From positions 248,001 to 312,000 of the forward strand of contig NZ_JARXWN010000003.1 of assembly GCF_029892965.1 (NCBI RefSeq): 64,000 nucleotides of DNA. Reading direction: 5' to 3'. Made by a program: the position numbers and the translations under genes. Of the stretch, positions 37,490 to 45,979 are shown piece after piece (the first letter of the stretch is position 1; each line of letters opens with the position of its first letter). Under the pieces are notes generated by a model. It did no database searches and was not told where the DNA came from. It saw nothing but the letters and a program-made list of their open reading frames with translations. This stretch comes from Dysgonomonas sp. PF1-14. Lineage in GTDB: Bacteria; Bacteroidota; Bacteroidia; Bacteroidales; Dysgonomonadaceae.

Positions 37490-37522
37490 CAAATGTAGTT
37501 TTTTAAAAAGATTTTAGCCAAA
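37490..37522 (-). promoter_or_regulatory. clpX promoter, -33 box inside the clpP terminator
   Basis: On the minus strand TTTG (37522-37519) and TACATTTG (37497-37490) are 21 nt apart, which fits the Bacteroidetes consensus. The -7 box is 18 nt before the clpX ATG, and the -33 box lies in the stem of the hairpin that terminates clpP. Confidence 0.7.
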
Positions 37523-37539
37523 ATAATTTGGCTAAAATC
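37505..37539 (-). terminator. Terminator of clpP
   Basis: A perfect 13-bp stem GATTTTAGCCAAA/TTTGGCTAAAATC with a 4-nt loop, followed on the minus strand by TTTTT. Confidence 0.85.
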
Positions 37540-37599
37540 AATTATGCTGATGATTGTTTTGCCCTGCTGGTTATTTACGGGCAAATATACATAAATTTC

Positions 37600-38268
37600 T
37601 TACTTATTTTTCACTAAAACTTCATCTACCATTCCGTAGTCTTTTGCTTCGGCAGAAGTCATCCAGTAGTCGCGGTCAGAATCTTTTTCCACTTTGTCGA
37701 ACGACTGTCCGGAGTGGTCGGAGATGATAGTATAAAGTTCTTTCTTGATCTTACCTATTTCACGAGCTGTGATTTCGATATCAGAAGCCTGTCCCTGAGC
37801 ACCGCCCAGTGGCTGGTGTATCATCACGCGTGAATGTTTCAGTGCAAAACGTTTGCCTTTTTCTCCGGCTACGAGCAGTACGGCAGCCATAGATGCGGCT
37901 ATACCTGTACAGATGGTAGATACCTGACTGTTGATAAACTGCATGGTGTCGTATATTCCGTATCCTGCATATACCGATCCGCCCGGAGAGTTAATGTAGA
38001 TAGAGATGTCTTTTCCCGAATCGGCAGAATCGAGGTAAAGCAACTGCGCCTGTATCACATTGGCAGTGTAATCGTCGATCTGTGTGCCTAAGAAAATAAT
38101 CCTGTCCATCATCAGACGAGAGAAAACATCCATCTGGGCTACGTTCAACTGACGTTCTTCGATGATGGTCGGTGATATGTAGCTGCTGGTGATATCCATA
38201 TAATTGTCGAGCGCAAGCCCGTTCATGCCTAAATGCTTGGTAGCATATTTTCTGAAATCATTGTTCAT
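37600..38268 (-). CDS. clpP: ATP-dependent Clp protease proteolytic subunit
   Basis: Serine peptidase that forms a tetradecameric chamber with ClpX. The ATG at 38268 ([17 protein letters not shown]) gives 222 residues, matching Bacteroidetes ClpP with its slightly long N-terminus. A GGA-containing purine stretch lies just upstream, and a longer frame to 38322 is not needed. Catalytic Ser126 is in [11 protein letters not shown] and His151 in MIHQP; an Asp follows in the C-terminal third. SPGGSVYAG is the substrate-strand motif. Confidence 0.97.
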   Translation of the reverse strand: MNNDFRKYATKHLGMNGLALDNYMDITSSYISPTIIEERQLNVAQMDVFSRLMMDRIIFLGTQIDDYTANVIQAQLLYLDSADSGKDISIYINSPGGSVYAGYGIYDTMQFINSQVSTICTGIAASMAAVLLVAGEKGKRFALKHSRVMIHQPLGGAQGQASDIEITAREIGKIKKELYTIISDHSGQSFDKVEKDSDRDYWMTSAEAKDYGMVDEVLVKNK

Positions 38269-38346
38269 AATATATCCTTTTTTTAATTTTATAAATGTAA
38301 TACTATATGTTAGTATAGACAATTATCGTGCCAATGGGCTTGACAT

Positions 38347-38373
38347 AAAAAAGAGGCTAAATATTCCAGCCTC
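38347..38373 (-). terminator. Second terminator downstream of the lipoprotein gene
   Basis: Stem GAGGCT/AGCCTC followed on the minus strand by TTTTTT. It lies between the lipoprotein gene and clpP. Confidence 0.7.
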
Positions 38374-38391
38374 ATTGTCCAACAAATATAT

Positions 38392-38429
38392 AAAGAAAAA
38401 CCGAAAAGTACGGCATACGGTTTTTCTTT
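38392..38429 (-). terminator. First terminator of the lipoprotein gene
   Basis: Stem AAAGAAAAACCG/CGGTTTTTCTTT (12 bp, 14-nt loop), 16 nt after the stop. With the next hairpin it insulates clpP from upstream transcription. Confidence 0.75.
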
Positions 38430-38444
38430 ATAAAAAATATTTAT

Positions 38445-39074
38445 TTATAGCAAAGGCAGGATAGAATCTACCGGTAATTTGGTGTTCTTCATCAATGCTT
38501 CATTTGAGAGCAGAAATGCTTCTATAATATCCTTGTCTGACAGATTGTTGTCTGTTTTGAACTGACCGAACAGCCTGTTTGAGGGCCTTAGCAGGGACAA
38601 TATATTGAATTTCCATTTCCCGTCTTCTTTCTTGAAGTCGATAGCATCCATCGGCCCTAAGGCGGCAACAGCATCATCGCCTGTTATCTTAATGCTGCCT
38701 AGTTTTGCTGCATTGATAGCATTCTGTTTTTCTTCATCTACAATAGAATTATCATAGAGGCTTATGATAAATGACTTTGCGTCCATGTTTTTCAGTTCTT
38801 CCCTGCTGAATAATATCAGTGCAGTAGTCATATTCATCTTGTCGGTGATGGTTCCCGAAATATTTCTGTCATTGACTTTGACGAGCATTGCCTCATAATA
38901 TTTGATGGCTTCTGTTGTCAGGTTGTTGTATATTACTTGTCCGTTCCGCTGGCTTGCGGCGGTATTTACAGTATTGAATACCTCGATTATTTCAGCTTGG
39001 TCTTTCGATTGTGAATTACAGGAGATGGATATTACAGATAGTATGCAAATACTCAGATACAATAGTTTTTTCAT
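38445..39074 (-). CDS. Lipoprotein of unknown function, DUF4878-like size
   Basis: 209 residues with a lipoprotein signal (KKLLYLSICILSVISISCNSQ, Cys19). The mature part reads like a cystatin/NTF2-type fold (IIEVFNTVNTAASQRNGQVIYNNLTTEAIKYYEAM, later FKKEDGKWKFNIL), as in small Bacteroidetes lipoproteins of the DUF4878 kind. The assignment is uncertain. It interrupts the otherwise classic tig-clpP-clpX order. Confidence 0.65.
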   Translation of the reverse strand: MKKLLYLSICILSVISISCNSQSKDQAEIIEVFNTVNTAASQRNGQVIYNNLTTEAIKYYEAMLVKVNDRNISGTITDKMNMTTALILFSREELKNMDAKSFIISLYDNSIVDEEKQNAINAAKLGSIKITGDDAVAALGPMDAIDFKKEDGKWKFNILSLLRPSNRLFGQFKTDNNLSDKDIIEAFLLSNEALMKNTKLPVDSILPLL

Positions 39075-39152
39075 AAGATGTGGGTTAAAGTTGTCTTTTC
39101 TACAATTACTCGCTAATATAGTGAAATTGTTGAAAACAGGATATGTTATATA

Positions 39153-39335
39153 AGAGTCTGTTTAAATTTTATTCATTCAGATTTTTAGAGCCATTTTGGG
39201 AATAATTTATTCTTTTTTGAGGTGATAATAGCGGGCTATTTAAGCCGATAAAAGGGATAAATTAAACCAAAAGAGCCTGAAAATGAATGAAAATAATCTA
39301 TAATAAAATATTTTGGTAAAATTTAAACAGACTCT
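39153..39335. mobile_element. MITE-like element, 183 bp with 19-bp terminal inverted repeats
   Basis: The ends are AGAGTCTGTTTAAATTTTA and its exact complement. The next inner bases also pair (TTCATTCA with TGAATGAA). It encodes nothing. The right end abuts the U-tract of the tig terminator, and a lone copy of the same end is at 46680-46698. No target duplication is obvious. Transposition would need a transposase supplied in trans, which is inference. Confidence 0.7.
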
Positions 39336-39371
39336 AAAAAAGGCGGGCAGAATAAATTTATTCTGCCCGCC
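39336..39371 (-). terminator. Terminator of tig
   Basis: A perfect 30-nt palindrome (arms GGCGGGCAGAATAAA) followed on the minus strand by TTTTTT, which runs straight into the MITE-like end. Confidence 0.9.
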
Positions 39372-39392
39372 TTGTAAAATATAGTAGAAATA

Positions 39393-40772
39393 TTACGCTT
39401 CGGTTTTTTCTTCTTCTTTCTCAAAGAATTTGCGGAATTCATCCAGAGAAATAGCTTTCTCTTCTACGCCGAGTTTTGTTTTCAGCACGTCGATGATTTT
39501 ATTTTCCATAGCGCGGTCGAGCAGGTTGCGTGCGTTGTCTTTGTTTTTCAACATATCGTTCGCATAGTTCTCCACCATTTCGTCAGGAAGATTCATCATG
39601 CCGTATTGTGCAAATTGTGCTCTGGCAGCTTGCATAGCGATGGCCTTCATGTCTTCGTTCTCTATCTTGATATTGTTATCCTTCGCTATTTGTTCTTTTA
39701 TCAGATGGAACTTCAGGTCTTCGATGATTTTAGGGAAATCGTTGTCGAGAGACTCAGCTGTTCTTTCTTCACCGGTTGTAAGCAGCCATCTTTTGAGGAA
39801 AGCGTCAGGGAATTGTATGTCTCCGGCTTTTTTCTCCAGCAAACCTTTTGCATCTAACAGGAATTTGTAGTCGCTGTCAGGGGCAAATTGCTCTGAAATG
39901 ATTTCTTTTACTTTTTCTGTAAATTCTCCGGCATCTTTTACTGTGCCTGCACCAAATACTTTATCGAAAAGATCTTGATCCAGTTCAGCTTCTTTGTAAC
40001 GGGTGATTTCAGTTACCTCAAAGTTGAATTCAGGAGCGATAGCTTCTACTGCATTCTTGTCGATATGCAATAGTGATGCTATTTCTGTTTCGTTTCCTTC
40101 GTATGCTTTGCCCGGATTGAATTTTACAACATCTCCGGCTTTTGTTCCTACAAATTTAGCTTGTTCTTCGGCGTCTTTCATGTATGAAGGCATTACCACG
40201 CCCGACTCTACATTTATGCCGTTTTCTTTCACCTTACCGTCTTCGAGTTCTTTGATAACTCCTCTGATGAGGTCGGTTTCTTTTGCGCCTTCTTCTACTT
40301 TATCGTATTTGCCGTAGTTGGCTTTGTAAGATTCTATTTGTTTGTCAACAAGTTCTTGGTTTACATCTATCTTGTAATATGGTATCTTGTCTTTCTTTGT
40401 AAGCGATAGCTTTATTTCGGGAGCAAGTGCTATGTCGAAGAAGAATTCGTAATCGCCCTCTGTAGCAAAGTCGATAGCTTGTTGTTTCTCTTCGTTCGGA
40501 AGCGGCTCGCCAAGTACGTTCAGTTTGTTTTCCTGTATGTAGTTGTACAGACTTTCACCTACCAGCTTGTTTATTTCTTCTGCCAGAATAGATTTTCCAT
40601 ACATTTTTTTTACCATTCCCATTGGTACGGTTCCAGGACGGAATCCGGGTATATTTGCTTTCTTGCGGAAATTCTTCAGCGAATTGTCTACTTTTTCCTG
40701 ATAATCTGCTTTCGCAACATTTATTTGAAGAATAGCATTTACGCTATCTACGTTTGTTAGAGATACGTTCAT
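39393..40772 (-). CDS. tig: Trigger factor
   Basis: Ribosome-bound chaperone of 459 residues. The N-terminal ribosome-binding domain carries the signature GFRPGTVP (residues 43-50; FRPG is the loop that binds uL23). The middle PPIase-like region is diverged, as is usual in Bacteroidetes. The C-terminal half is helical and ends in a Glu/Lys-rich tail (FRKFFEKEEEKTEA). It heads the proteostasis block tig, clpP, clpX and has a consensus promoter at 40864-40894. Confidence 0.95.
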   Translation of the reverse strand: MNVSLTNVDSVNAILQINVAKADYQEKVDNSLKNFRKKANIPGFRPGTVPMGMVKKMYGKSILAEEINKLVGESLYNYIQENKLNVLGEPLPNEEKQQAIDFATEGDYEFFFDIALAPEIKLSLTKKDKIPYYKIDVNQELVDKQIESYKANYGKYDKVEEGAKETDLIRGVIKELEDGKVKENGINVESGVVMPSYMKDAEEQAKFVGTKAGDVVKFNPGKAYEGNETEIASLLHIDKNAVEAIAPEFNFEVTEITRYKEAELDQDLFDKVFGAGTVKDAGEFTEKVKEIISEQFAPDSDYKFLLDAKGLLEKKAGDIQFPDAFLKRWLLTTGEERTAESLDNDFPKIIEDLKFHLIKEQIAKDNNIKIENEDMKAIAMQAARAQFAQYGMMNLPDEMVENYANDMLKNKDNARNLLDRAMENKIIDVLKTKLGVEEKAISLDEFRKFFEKEEEKTEA

Positions 40773-40863
40773 CTTAACGGGTTTATATTAATATTCTTAT
40801 TTGTTTTTTGTTTCAGTAGAATACAAGAAACGTGCCGAAAAAGCACACCTCTTTTTGGTGGTG

Positions 40864-40894
40864 CAAAAATAGTCTTATTATTGTAATTTTCAAA
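40864..40894 (-). promoter_or_regulatory. tig promoter
   Basis: On the minus strand TTTG (40894-40891) and TATTTTTG (40871-40864) are separated by exactly 19 nt, an excellent match to the Bacteroidetes housekeeping promoter. The leader to the ATG at 40772 is about 85 nt. Confidence 0.75.
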
Positions 40895-40970
40895 GAGAAA
40901 TATGAAAAGATTGTATGCTTGATTTGCTAAAAGATAATAGCGTAATACATTCTTTAAGTTATGTATAAGT

Positions 40971-41852
40971 TTACTTCGATATAGAAAATAAGAAATTTAC
41001 TCCTAATGTCAAAAGATCAAAATTATCAATTCTGTCATAAGACAATTTTAAACCGACACGATCCTTATAAATAAAACCCTGAGCATAGATGGAGTATATC
41101 CAATAATCGAAATAATATCCTGCGGAAAGTTCTGAGTACAACCTATTTTGAAATAGAACTTTTTGAATAGCAAGATTTATACCGAAATTATCTTTTTTAT
41201 TCAATGATTGAAAACCCAGTTTAAGAATGATTTCCGAGTCGATAGGTTCTAGATATTTTGCTCCCGTTATGTTTATATTTTTATACTTGAATATTTCTTT
41301 TTCAGAATAGTGAAACTGTTCATATTCTAATGTAATCATATTTATAAATCTTGTCGGATAAAGCCAGCCAATAGCGCCGCCAAAACTATACTCTTTGTTG
41401 AATCCGGTCTTAAAAGATACTTTATAAATATATTTGTCAGAGAAATCTTCAAAATGAATTAATGGTCGCTCGTCATAACCATTACTGAATTGTATTCCGG
41501 ATTTTGAGTTTATAAAGTCGTAATCTGCCCCCGCCGTTATCCATTTTAAGGTATGACTGTAATAGGCTAAACTGATGTTTTTTTCTGTATTATTTGTTAT
41601 TTTAAGAGATTCGGACTCAAAACCTAACATCGAAATAATTAGAATACATGTATCTTTCAATGTAATAATCTCAAATTTCCCCTCTATATCTGAAAATACA
41701 TAATTATCCGTTCCTTCTTCTTGTATTTTTGCTCCCGTTATCGACTCTTTATTATTATCTCTGTCTATAATTGCGCCACAAACCTGTCTTTGAGAAAAAG
41801 CAGTATTTGACACAAGTAATAGGGATAGAATAATGAGTGTTCTTATAAACAT
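40971..41852 (-). CDS. Outer-membrane-type protein with a carboxypeptidase-like regulatory domain
   Basis: The ATG at 41852 gives MFIRTLIILSLLLVSNTAFSQ, a clear signal peptide; the longer frame from 41930 is less likely. Residues 22-110 look like a CarboxypepD_reg-like domain (VCGAIIDRDNNKESITGAKIQEEGTD...FEIITLKD). The remaining ~180 residues alternate short amphipathic strands (FGINLAIQKVLFQNRLYSELSAGYYF, FLFSISK end), as in small beta-barrels. It ends in the aromatic-rich style of outer-membrane proteins. The partner is unknown. Confidence 0.72.
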   Translation of the reverse strand: MFIRTLIILSLLLVSNTAFSQRQVCGAIIDRDNNKESITGAKIQEEGTDNYVFSDIEGKFEIITLKDTCILIISMLGFESESLKITNNTEKNISLAYYSHTLKWITAGADYDFINSKSGIQFSNGYDERPLIHFEDFSDKYIYKVSFKTGFNKEYSFGGAIGWLYPTRFINMITLEYEQFHYSEKEIFKYKNINITGAKYLEPIDSEIILKLGFQSLNKKDNFGINLAIQKVLFQNRLYSELSAGYYFDYWIYSIYAQGFIYKDRVGLKLSYDRIDNFDLLTLGVNFLFSISK

Positions 41853-42075
41853 TTTACAAATTTTTATGGCTTTTACCGTTCTTAATTTATTAGTACAACG
41901 CCAAATGTATAACAAATTAAAGAATATCACAGGTTTTAACCCTGAACATGATTGTGTCTGGGAGTTTTATTAAAAAATTGTCTTCCTATCTGTCTGATTA
42001 AAACTACAATATTGGATAAATGACTACACAATCGTTAAAACTATGTTTTGTAACATGTTTTATATAAAAAAATAT

Positions 42076-42083
42076 TAACTTTG
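42076..42083 (+). promoter_or_regulatory. Probable -7 box of the Crp-GH3 unit
   Basis: TAACTTTG fits TAnnTTTG, 48 nt before the ATG. A TTTG at 42048-42051 is 24 nt upstream, longer than ideal. Confidence 0.45.
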
Positions 42084-42131
42084 TTTTTGAGATTAACTAA
42101 AAAAACCGGATTTCTAATCTAGCTTTTACTT

Positions 42132-42833
42132 ATGGTAACAGAGAGCAGTAATATTATAAGCTTATCGGATAGTATTCCTGAAATATGGGATCTGCTGAAT
42201 AGCAAAGAGCGTGATTTGGTATCGTCAAACGCTAAAATTCTGGATTATAAGAAAAACGAGGTCATCTACAATGAGGAAGAAATGCCTCAGGAACTGATGT
42301 GCCTGTGTAAAGGAAAAGTAAAGATATACAAAGACGGGGTAGGAGGGCGTAGCCAGATAATCAGGATGATACGCCCCACCCAGTATTTCGGTTACCGTGC
42401 CTATTTTGCCAATCAGCCTTATGTGACGGCTGCATCGGCTTTCGAAGCATCTACTATTTGCTTCATTCCGATGTCGATAATAGAAGATATCGTGTACGGC
42501 AATCCTAAACTAGGCATGTTCTTTATACGGGAACTATCTACCGATCTGGGAATAGCTGACGAAAGAGTTGTTAATCTCACTCAGAAACATATTCGCGGAC
42601 GTCTGGCAGAATCACTGATCTTCCTTATCGAGAACTACGGACTGGAAGAAGACGGAGCCACAATAAGCATCTATCTGTCGCGCGAAGACCTTGCCAACCT
42701 GTCAAATATGACGACCTCGAATGCTATCCGCACTTTATCTACATTTGTCGACGAGCATATAATAACGCTAGACGGACGTAAGATAAAGATTATAGATGAA
42801 GAAAAACTCCGCAGAATAAGCAAAATCGGATGA
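42132..42833 (+). CDS. Crp/Fnr family transcriptional regulator
   Basis: 233 residues: an N-terminal cyclic-nucleotide-type effector domain (about 15-145, with EVIYNEEEMPQELMCLCKGKVKIY and IRPTQYFGYRAYFANQPY) and a C-terminal winged helix (ISIYLSREDLANLSNMTTSNAIRTLSTFVDEHII). There are no Cys residues arranged for an Fe-S cluster, so it is not a classical FNR. The RAESL-like residues of the cAMP site are not clear, so the ligand is unknown. The stop overlaps the GH3 start (ATGA), which makes GH3 a likely target or partner. Confidence 0.9.
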   Translation: MVTESSNIISLSDSIPEIWDLLNSKERDLVSSNAKILDYKKNEVIYNEEEMPQELMCLCKGKVKIYKDGVGGRSQIIRMIRPTQYFGYRAYFANQPYVTAASAFEASTICFIPMSIIEDIVYGNPKLGMFFIRELSTDLGIADERVVNLTQKHIRGRLAESLIFLIENYGLEEDGATISIYLSREDLANLSNMTTSNAIRTLSTFVDEHIITLDGRKIKIIDEEKLRRISKIG

Positions 42834-44338
42834 TCGCCGGTATCGCTCACAAGTATCTGGATTTTAAATACAGGGAAGTTGCCCGTTTTATAGAAAATCC
42901 GGTAGACACACAGGAAAAAATATTATCGTACCTGCTCGGTAACGGAAGCCAGACATTTATAGGTCAACAGTACCGTTTTTCGGAACTTCGCAACAAAGAT
43001 GATTACAGAAAGAAAGTGCCTGTGTTTCATTACGAAGACTTGCGCCCTTACCTCGATAAAATTCTGGTAGATAAACAATCCAATGTGTTATGGAATAAGC
43101 CCGTAGAATGGTTTGCCATGTCGTCGGGCACTACCGAAGACAAGAGTAAATACATACCCGTAACAAAGGAATCGCTGACAGGCGGACACTACAAATGTGG
43201 TGAGCAGATGCTTGCCATATATGGACAGGCTAATCATAAAGCGAAATTCTTTTTCGGGAAGACACTGGTGCTGGGTGGCAGCAAGCAGATCAATAATATA
43301 GGTGGAGGCGTATTCACAGGTGATATTTCTGCCATACTGATAAAGAATCTGTACTTCTGGGCAAAGCGTAGCCGTACGCCCGAAAGTATATCTTTGTTGC
43401 CCGATTGGGAAGAAAAACTACAGGCGCTGACCGACTATGCCGTAAGGAATGATGTGCGTGCCTTTATGGGGGTGCCGTCGTGGCTGTTGGTGTTGCTGAA
43501 AAAGATAAAAACCGACACAGGTCGCGAACTGACCGATATATGGCCTAATCTGGAAGTCTTTTTTCATGGAGGGGTGAGTTTTACTCCATTTGAAGAACAA
43601 TACAGGAAGATTATACAAAAACCCGATATGTATTATTGGGAGACATATAACGCATCGGAAGGATTCTTCGGCGTTCAATATACCAATGGTTCCAAAGACA
43701 TGCTGTTGATGCTCGATAGCGGCATCTATTACGAGTTTGTGCCAATGAGCGAATGGGATAAAGAAAATCCTCAGACACTTACTTTAGACGAGGTGAAAAC
43801 AGGGGAGAATTATGCCATCCTGATCTCTACCAACGGCGGGCTTTGGCGTTATATGATAGGCGATACCATCGAATTTACTTCTACTCATCCTTATCTGTTT
43901 CGCATTACAGGGCGTACAAAGCATTTTATCAATGCCTTTGGCGAAGAACTGATTATAGATAATGCAGAGAAAGCTTTGGCGGAAGCGTGCAAGGCAACAA
44001 ACGCACAGATAACGGAATATACTGCTGCTCCTGTTTACTTCGGAGACGATAATACCGGAGCACACGAATGGCTGATCGAATTTGCTACAGAGCCGGATAG
44101 CCTGCCGCAATTTATACAATCGCTGGACGAAAATCTCAAAAAGGTGAATTCGGACTATGAGGCCAAGCGTTCCTACAACCTCTCGTTAGGTGAGCCGATA
44201 GTACACAGTTTGCCGAAAGGAACTTTCAATGAATGGCTCAAATCGATAGGAAAGCTCGGCGGACAAAACAAAGTGCCGCGATTGTCGAATAACAGGGATT
44301 ATGTGGAAAGATTGCAGGAGTTTGTAAAAAGTAAATGA
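42830..44338 (+). CDS. GH3 auxin-responsive-promoter-family protein
   Basis: 502 residues of the GH3 fold, an ANL-type adenylating enzyme that in plants joins amino acids to acyl hormones. ATP-binding motifs are visible: MSSGTTEDKSKYIPVT (about residues 98-113), ETYNASEGFFGVQ and WRYMIGDTIEF. The C-terminal subdomain starts near TGRTKHFINAFGEEL. Bacterial members are common in Bacteroidetes with largely unknown substrates; acyl-amino-acid synthesis is inference. It is coupled by a 4-nt overlap to the Crp regulator. Confidence 0.9.
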   Translation: MIAGIAHKYLDFKYREVARFIENPVDTQEKILSYLLGNGSQTFIGQQYRFSELRNKDDYRKKVPVFHYEDLRPYLDKILVDKQSNVLWNKPVEWFAMSSGTTEDKSKYIPVTKESLTGGHYKCGEQMLAIYGQANHKAKFFFGKTLVLGGSKQINNIGGGVFTGDISAILIKNLYFWAKRSRTPESISLLPDWEEKLQALTDYAVRNDVRAFMGVPSWLLVLLKKIKTDTGRELTDIWPNLEVFFHGGVSFTPFEEQYRKIIQKPDMYYWETYNASEGFFGVQYTNGSKDMLLMLDSGIYYEFVPMSEWDKENPQTLTLDEVKTGENYAILISTNGGLWRYMIGDTIEFTSTHPYLFRITGRTKHFINAFGEELIIDNAEKALAEACKATNAQITEYTAAPVYFGDDNTGAHEWLIEFATEPDSLPQFIQSLDENLKKVNSDYEAKRSYNLSLGEPIVHSLPKGTFNEWLKSIGKLGGQNKVPRLSNNRDYVERLQEFVKSK

Positions 44339-44347
44339 TTTTTATTT

Positions 44348-44793
44348 ATGGGAAACCTGTTAGCAGATAAGGATTATATAATAAGTGAACTGGAATCACG
44401 GTTTTCAGGACTCAGTAATCCGATAGCAGTTCCGCAAGATATACAACTGGCAATAAATGAAATAAAGCAGGTAAATAATTGCAATGATTTTACCGATATA
44501 CTAAATAAATTACTGCTCAACCCAAACCATAGAAGTCATCAGTATGTAGCCAGACTGTTACAGGGTATAGCAAGTCCGGCATCAGTGCCGTATGTAACAA
44601 AGTATTGGAATCGGGTTTCGACTATCTGGATTATACCTGCTCCGAATCGGGTGTAATAGCCAAATGGTTTAGTTGGGTATTGGCTTCTATTGGTACAGAG
44701 GAAGCTATTGCTTTGATGAAAGAGTATTTAAAGTCTGCTGACGAAGGTATCCGGGATGAAATGCTATATCGGTTGAATAAAATAAAACGATAA
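44348..44793 (+). pseudogene. Helical-repeat (HEAT-like) protein gene broken by a -1 frameshift
   Basis: The first frame gives 84 residues ending ASVPYVTK. The next frame continues at once as VLESGFDYLDYTCSESG and IAKWFSWVLASIGTEEAIAL. Restoring one G after AAG at 44602 yields an unbroken protein of 148 residues with alternating helices of HEAT-like style. The total length is 446 nt, one short of a multiple of three. It follows GH3 by 9 nt. The break may be real or a sequencing error. Confidence 0.65.
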
Positions 44794-44810
44794 GGAAATG
44801 AAATAATTGA

Positions 44811-44847
44811 AAAATCCCACTTGATAATTTCAAGTGAGATTTTTTTA
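44811..44847. terminator. Terminator between convergent genes
   Basis: 14-bp arms (AAAATC..ACTTGA against TCAAGT..GATTTT, with mismatches), followed on the plus strand by a T run. It is A-rich on the other side, so it can serve both directions. Confidence 0.75.
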
Positions 44848-44873
44848 TTTACCGTTTTATATACTTATTCTGT

Positions 44874-45389
44874 TTACTTATAGTCCTCAGGTGTTACTGT
44901 TATATCTTTGACAACCTCTCCTTTGCTGTCCACATACGAACAAATAATGGTCACATCATTCGTCCTGAATGGCCTAAACATCGCATCTGTTTTAATTTGC
45001 TGAACGAGGGCTTTCATTACAGCGCTTTCGTCAAAGTTCTTTCTGTATTCTTTTTCTGCTGTAGCATTGAGTGAATATATGAATTTGAAACTTCTGGCTC
45101 CTACTACTTCAGTACTTTTTACAATCATACCATTACCTGCATCTTTGGGTAAATAAGTATTGAATTTCTCTGAATAAGCTTTCATCTGTCTGGTTACCGA
45201 ATCTTCTTTTTTTTCATCAGTTGTAGCTTCGTTTTTCTTTTTATCGATATCTGTAACTGCTACTTTGTTGACAGTGGTTCTAGCTTTCTTGTCTTCATCT
45301 GTTTTCTTCATAACAACAATGTTGATGAACAATACAATAAGTCCACATATGGCTACTACTGCCATCGCAATTTTTCTGCCTATACTCAT
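44874..45389 (-). CDS. Membrane-anchored protein, paralogue of the next gene
   Basis: 171 residues with one N-terminal membrane helix (KIAMAVVAICGLIVLFINIVV), a charged Lys/Asp linker and a domain ending IICSYVDSKGEVVKDITVTPEDYK. The domain is clearly related to that of the upstream gene (FIYSYVDSNDELIESVRVTPKDYE). Shared features include VTRQMKAYSEKFNTYLPKDAGNGMIVKSTEV. Function unknown. The two genes are 32 nt apart and arose by tandem duplication. Confidence 0.7.
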   Translation of the reverse strand: MSIGRKIAMAVVAICGLIVLFINIVVMKKTDEDKKARTTVNKVAVTDIDKKKNEATTDEKKEDSVTRQMKAYSEKFNTYLPKDAGNGMIVKSTEVVGARSFKFIYSLNATAEKEYRKNFDESAVMKALVQQIKTDAMFRPFRTNDVTIICSYVDSKGEVVKDITVTPEDYK

Positions 45390-45421
45390 AATTAGTTTTT
45401 AAGATTTATATTAAAGCTTTT

Positions 45422-45892
45422 TTATTCATAGTCTTTGGGTGTTACCCTTACGCTCTCTATCAATTCATCATTGCTATCGACATAAGAATATATAAATGTG
45501 ACCTTGTTTTTCCTGAATTGCCTGAGCGATGGAGCCCTTTTTATTTGCCGGGTAATTTCTTCTTTCCTCCCTTTAGCTGTTTGTCTAAATGCTTTTTCAG
45601 CTTTATTATTTAATGAGGTAGTCATTTTGATCGTTCTGTCTCCTTCTATTTCAACCTTCTTTATGGTTATTCCCTCTCCGGCTGATTGGGGTAGTTCGGC
45701 ATTAAGCTCCTCAATATCTGCTTTTATTTGTTTGGTCACAGCATCATCCTCTAGATTGCTTGTATTGGCAGCTATTGCTTCTTTAAGGGTTTCTTCTTTA
45801 TCCTTTTTGCTGTTTGTTGTACATTGAGTGAGGGTACCCAATAGAAATGCTGTTATTATCAGTACAGTTAATGTTGTTCTATCTTTATTCAT
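45422..45892 (-). CDS. Lipoprotein paralogue of the neighbouring membrane protein
   Basis: 156 residues with a lipoprotein signal (LTVLIITAFLLGTLTQCTTNS). The domain matches the preceding entry: AVTKQIKADIEELNAELPQSAGEGITIKKVEIEGDRTIKMTTSLNNKAEKAFRQ. One copy is lipid-anchored and the other helix-anchored, so they may sit in different envelope layers. No family is recognised. Confidence 0.7.
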   Translation of the reverse strand: MNKDRTTLTVLIITAFLLGTLTQCTTNSKKDKEETLKEAIAANTSNLEDDAVTKQIKADIEELNAELPQSAGEGITIKKVEIEGDRTIKMTTSLNNKAEKAFRQTAKGRKEEITRQIKRAPSLRQFRKNKVTFIYSYVDSNDELIESVRVTPKDYE

Positions 45893-45979
45893 GTATTTTG
45901 TCGTTTATTATTAGTTTAAAACATCATTAAAAAATGGGTTAATACCTAATAATTTGAAATTGTTGCATATTTATTATGA

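Noticed and set aside
40848-40864. Attenuator hairpin with T run in the tig leader
   Set aside because: The predicted transcription start lies inside the left arm, so the hairpin would not form in the mRNA.
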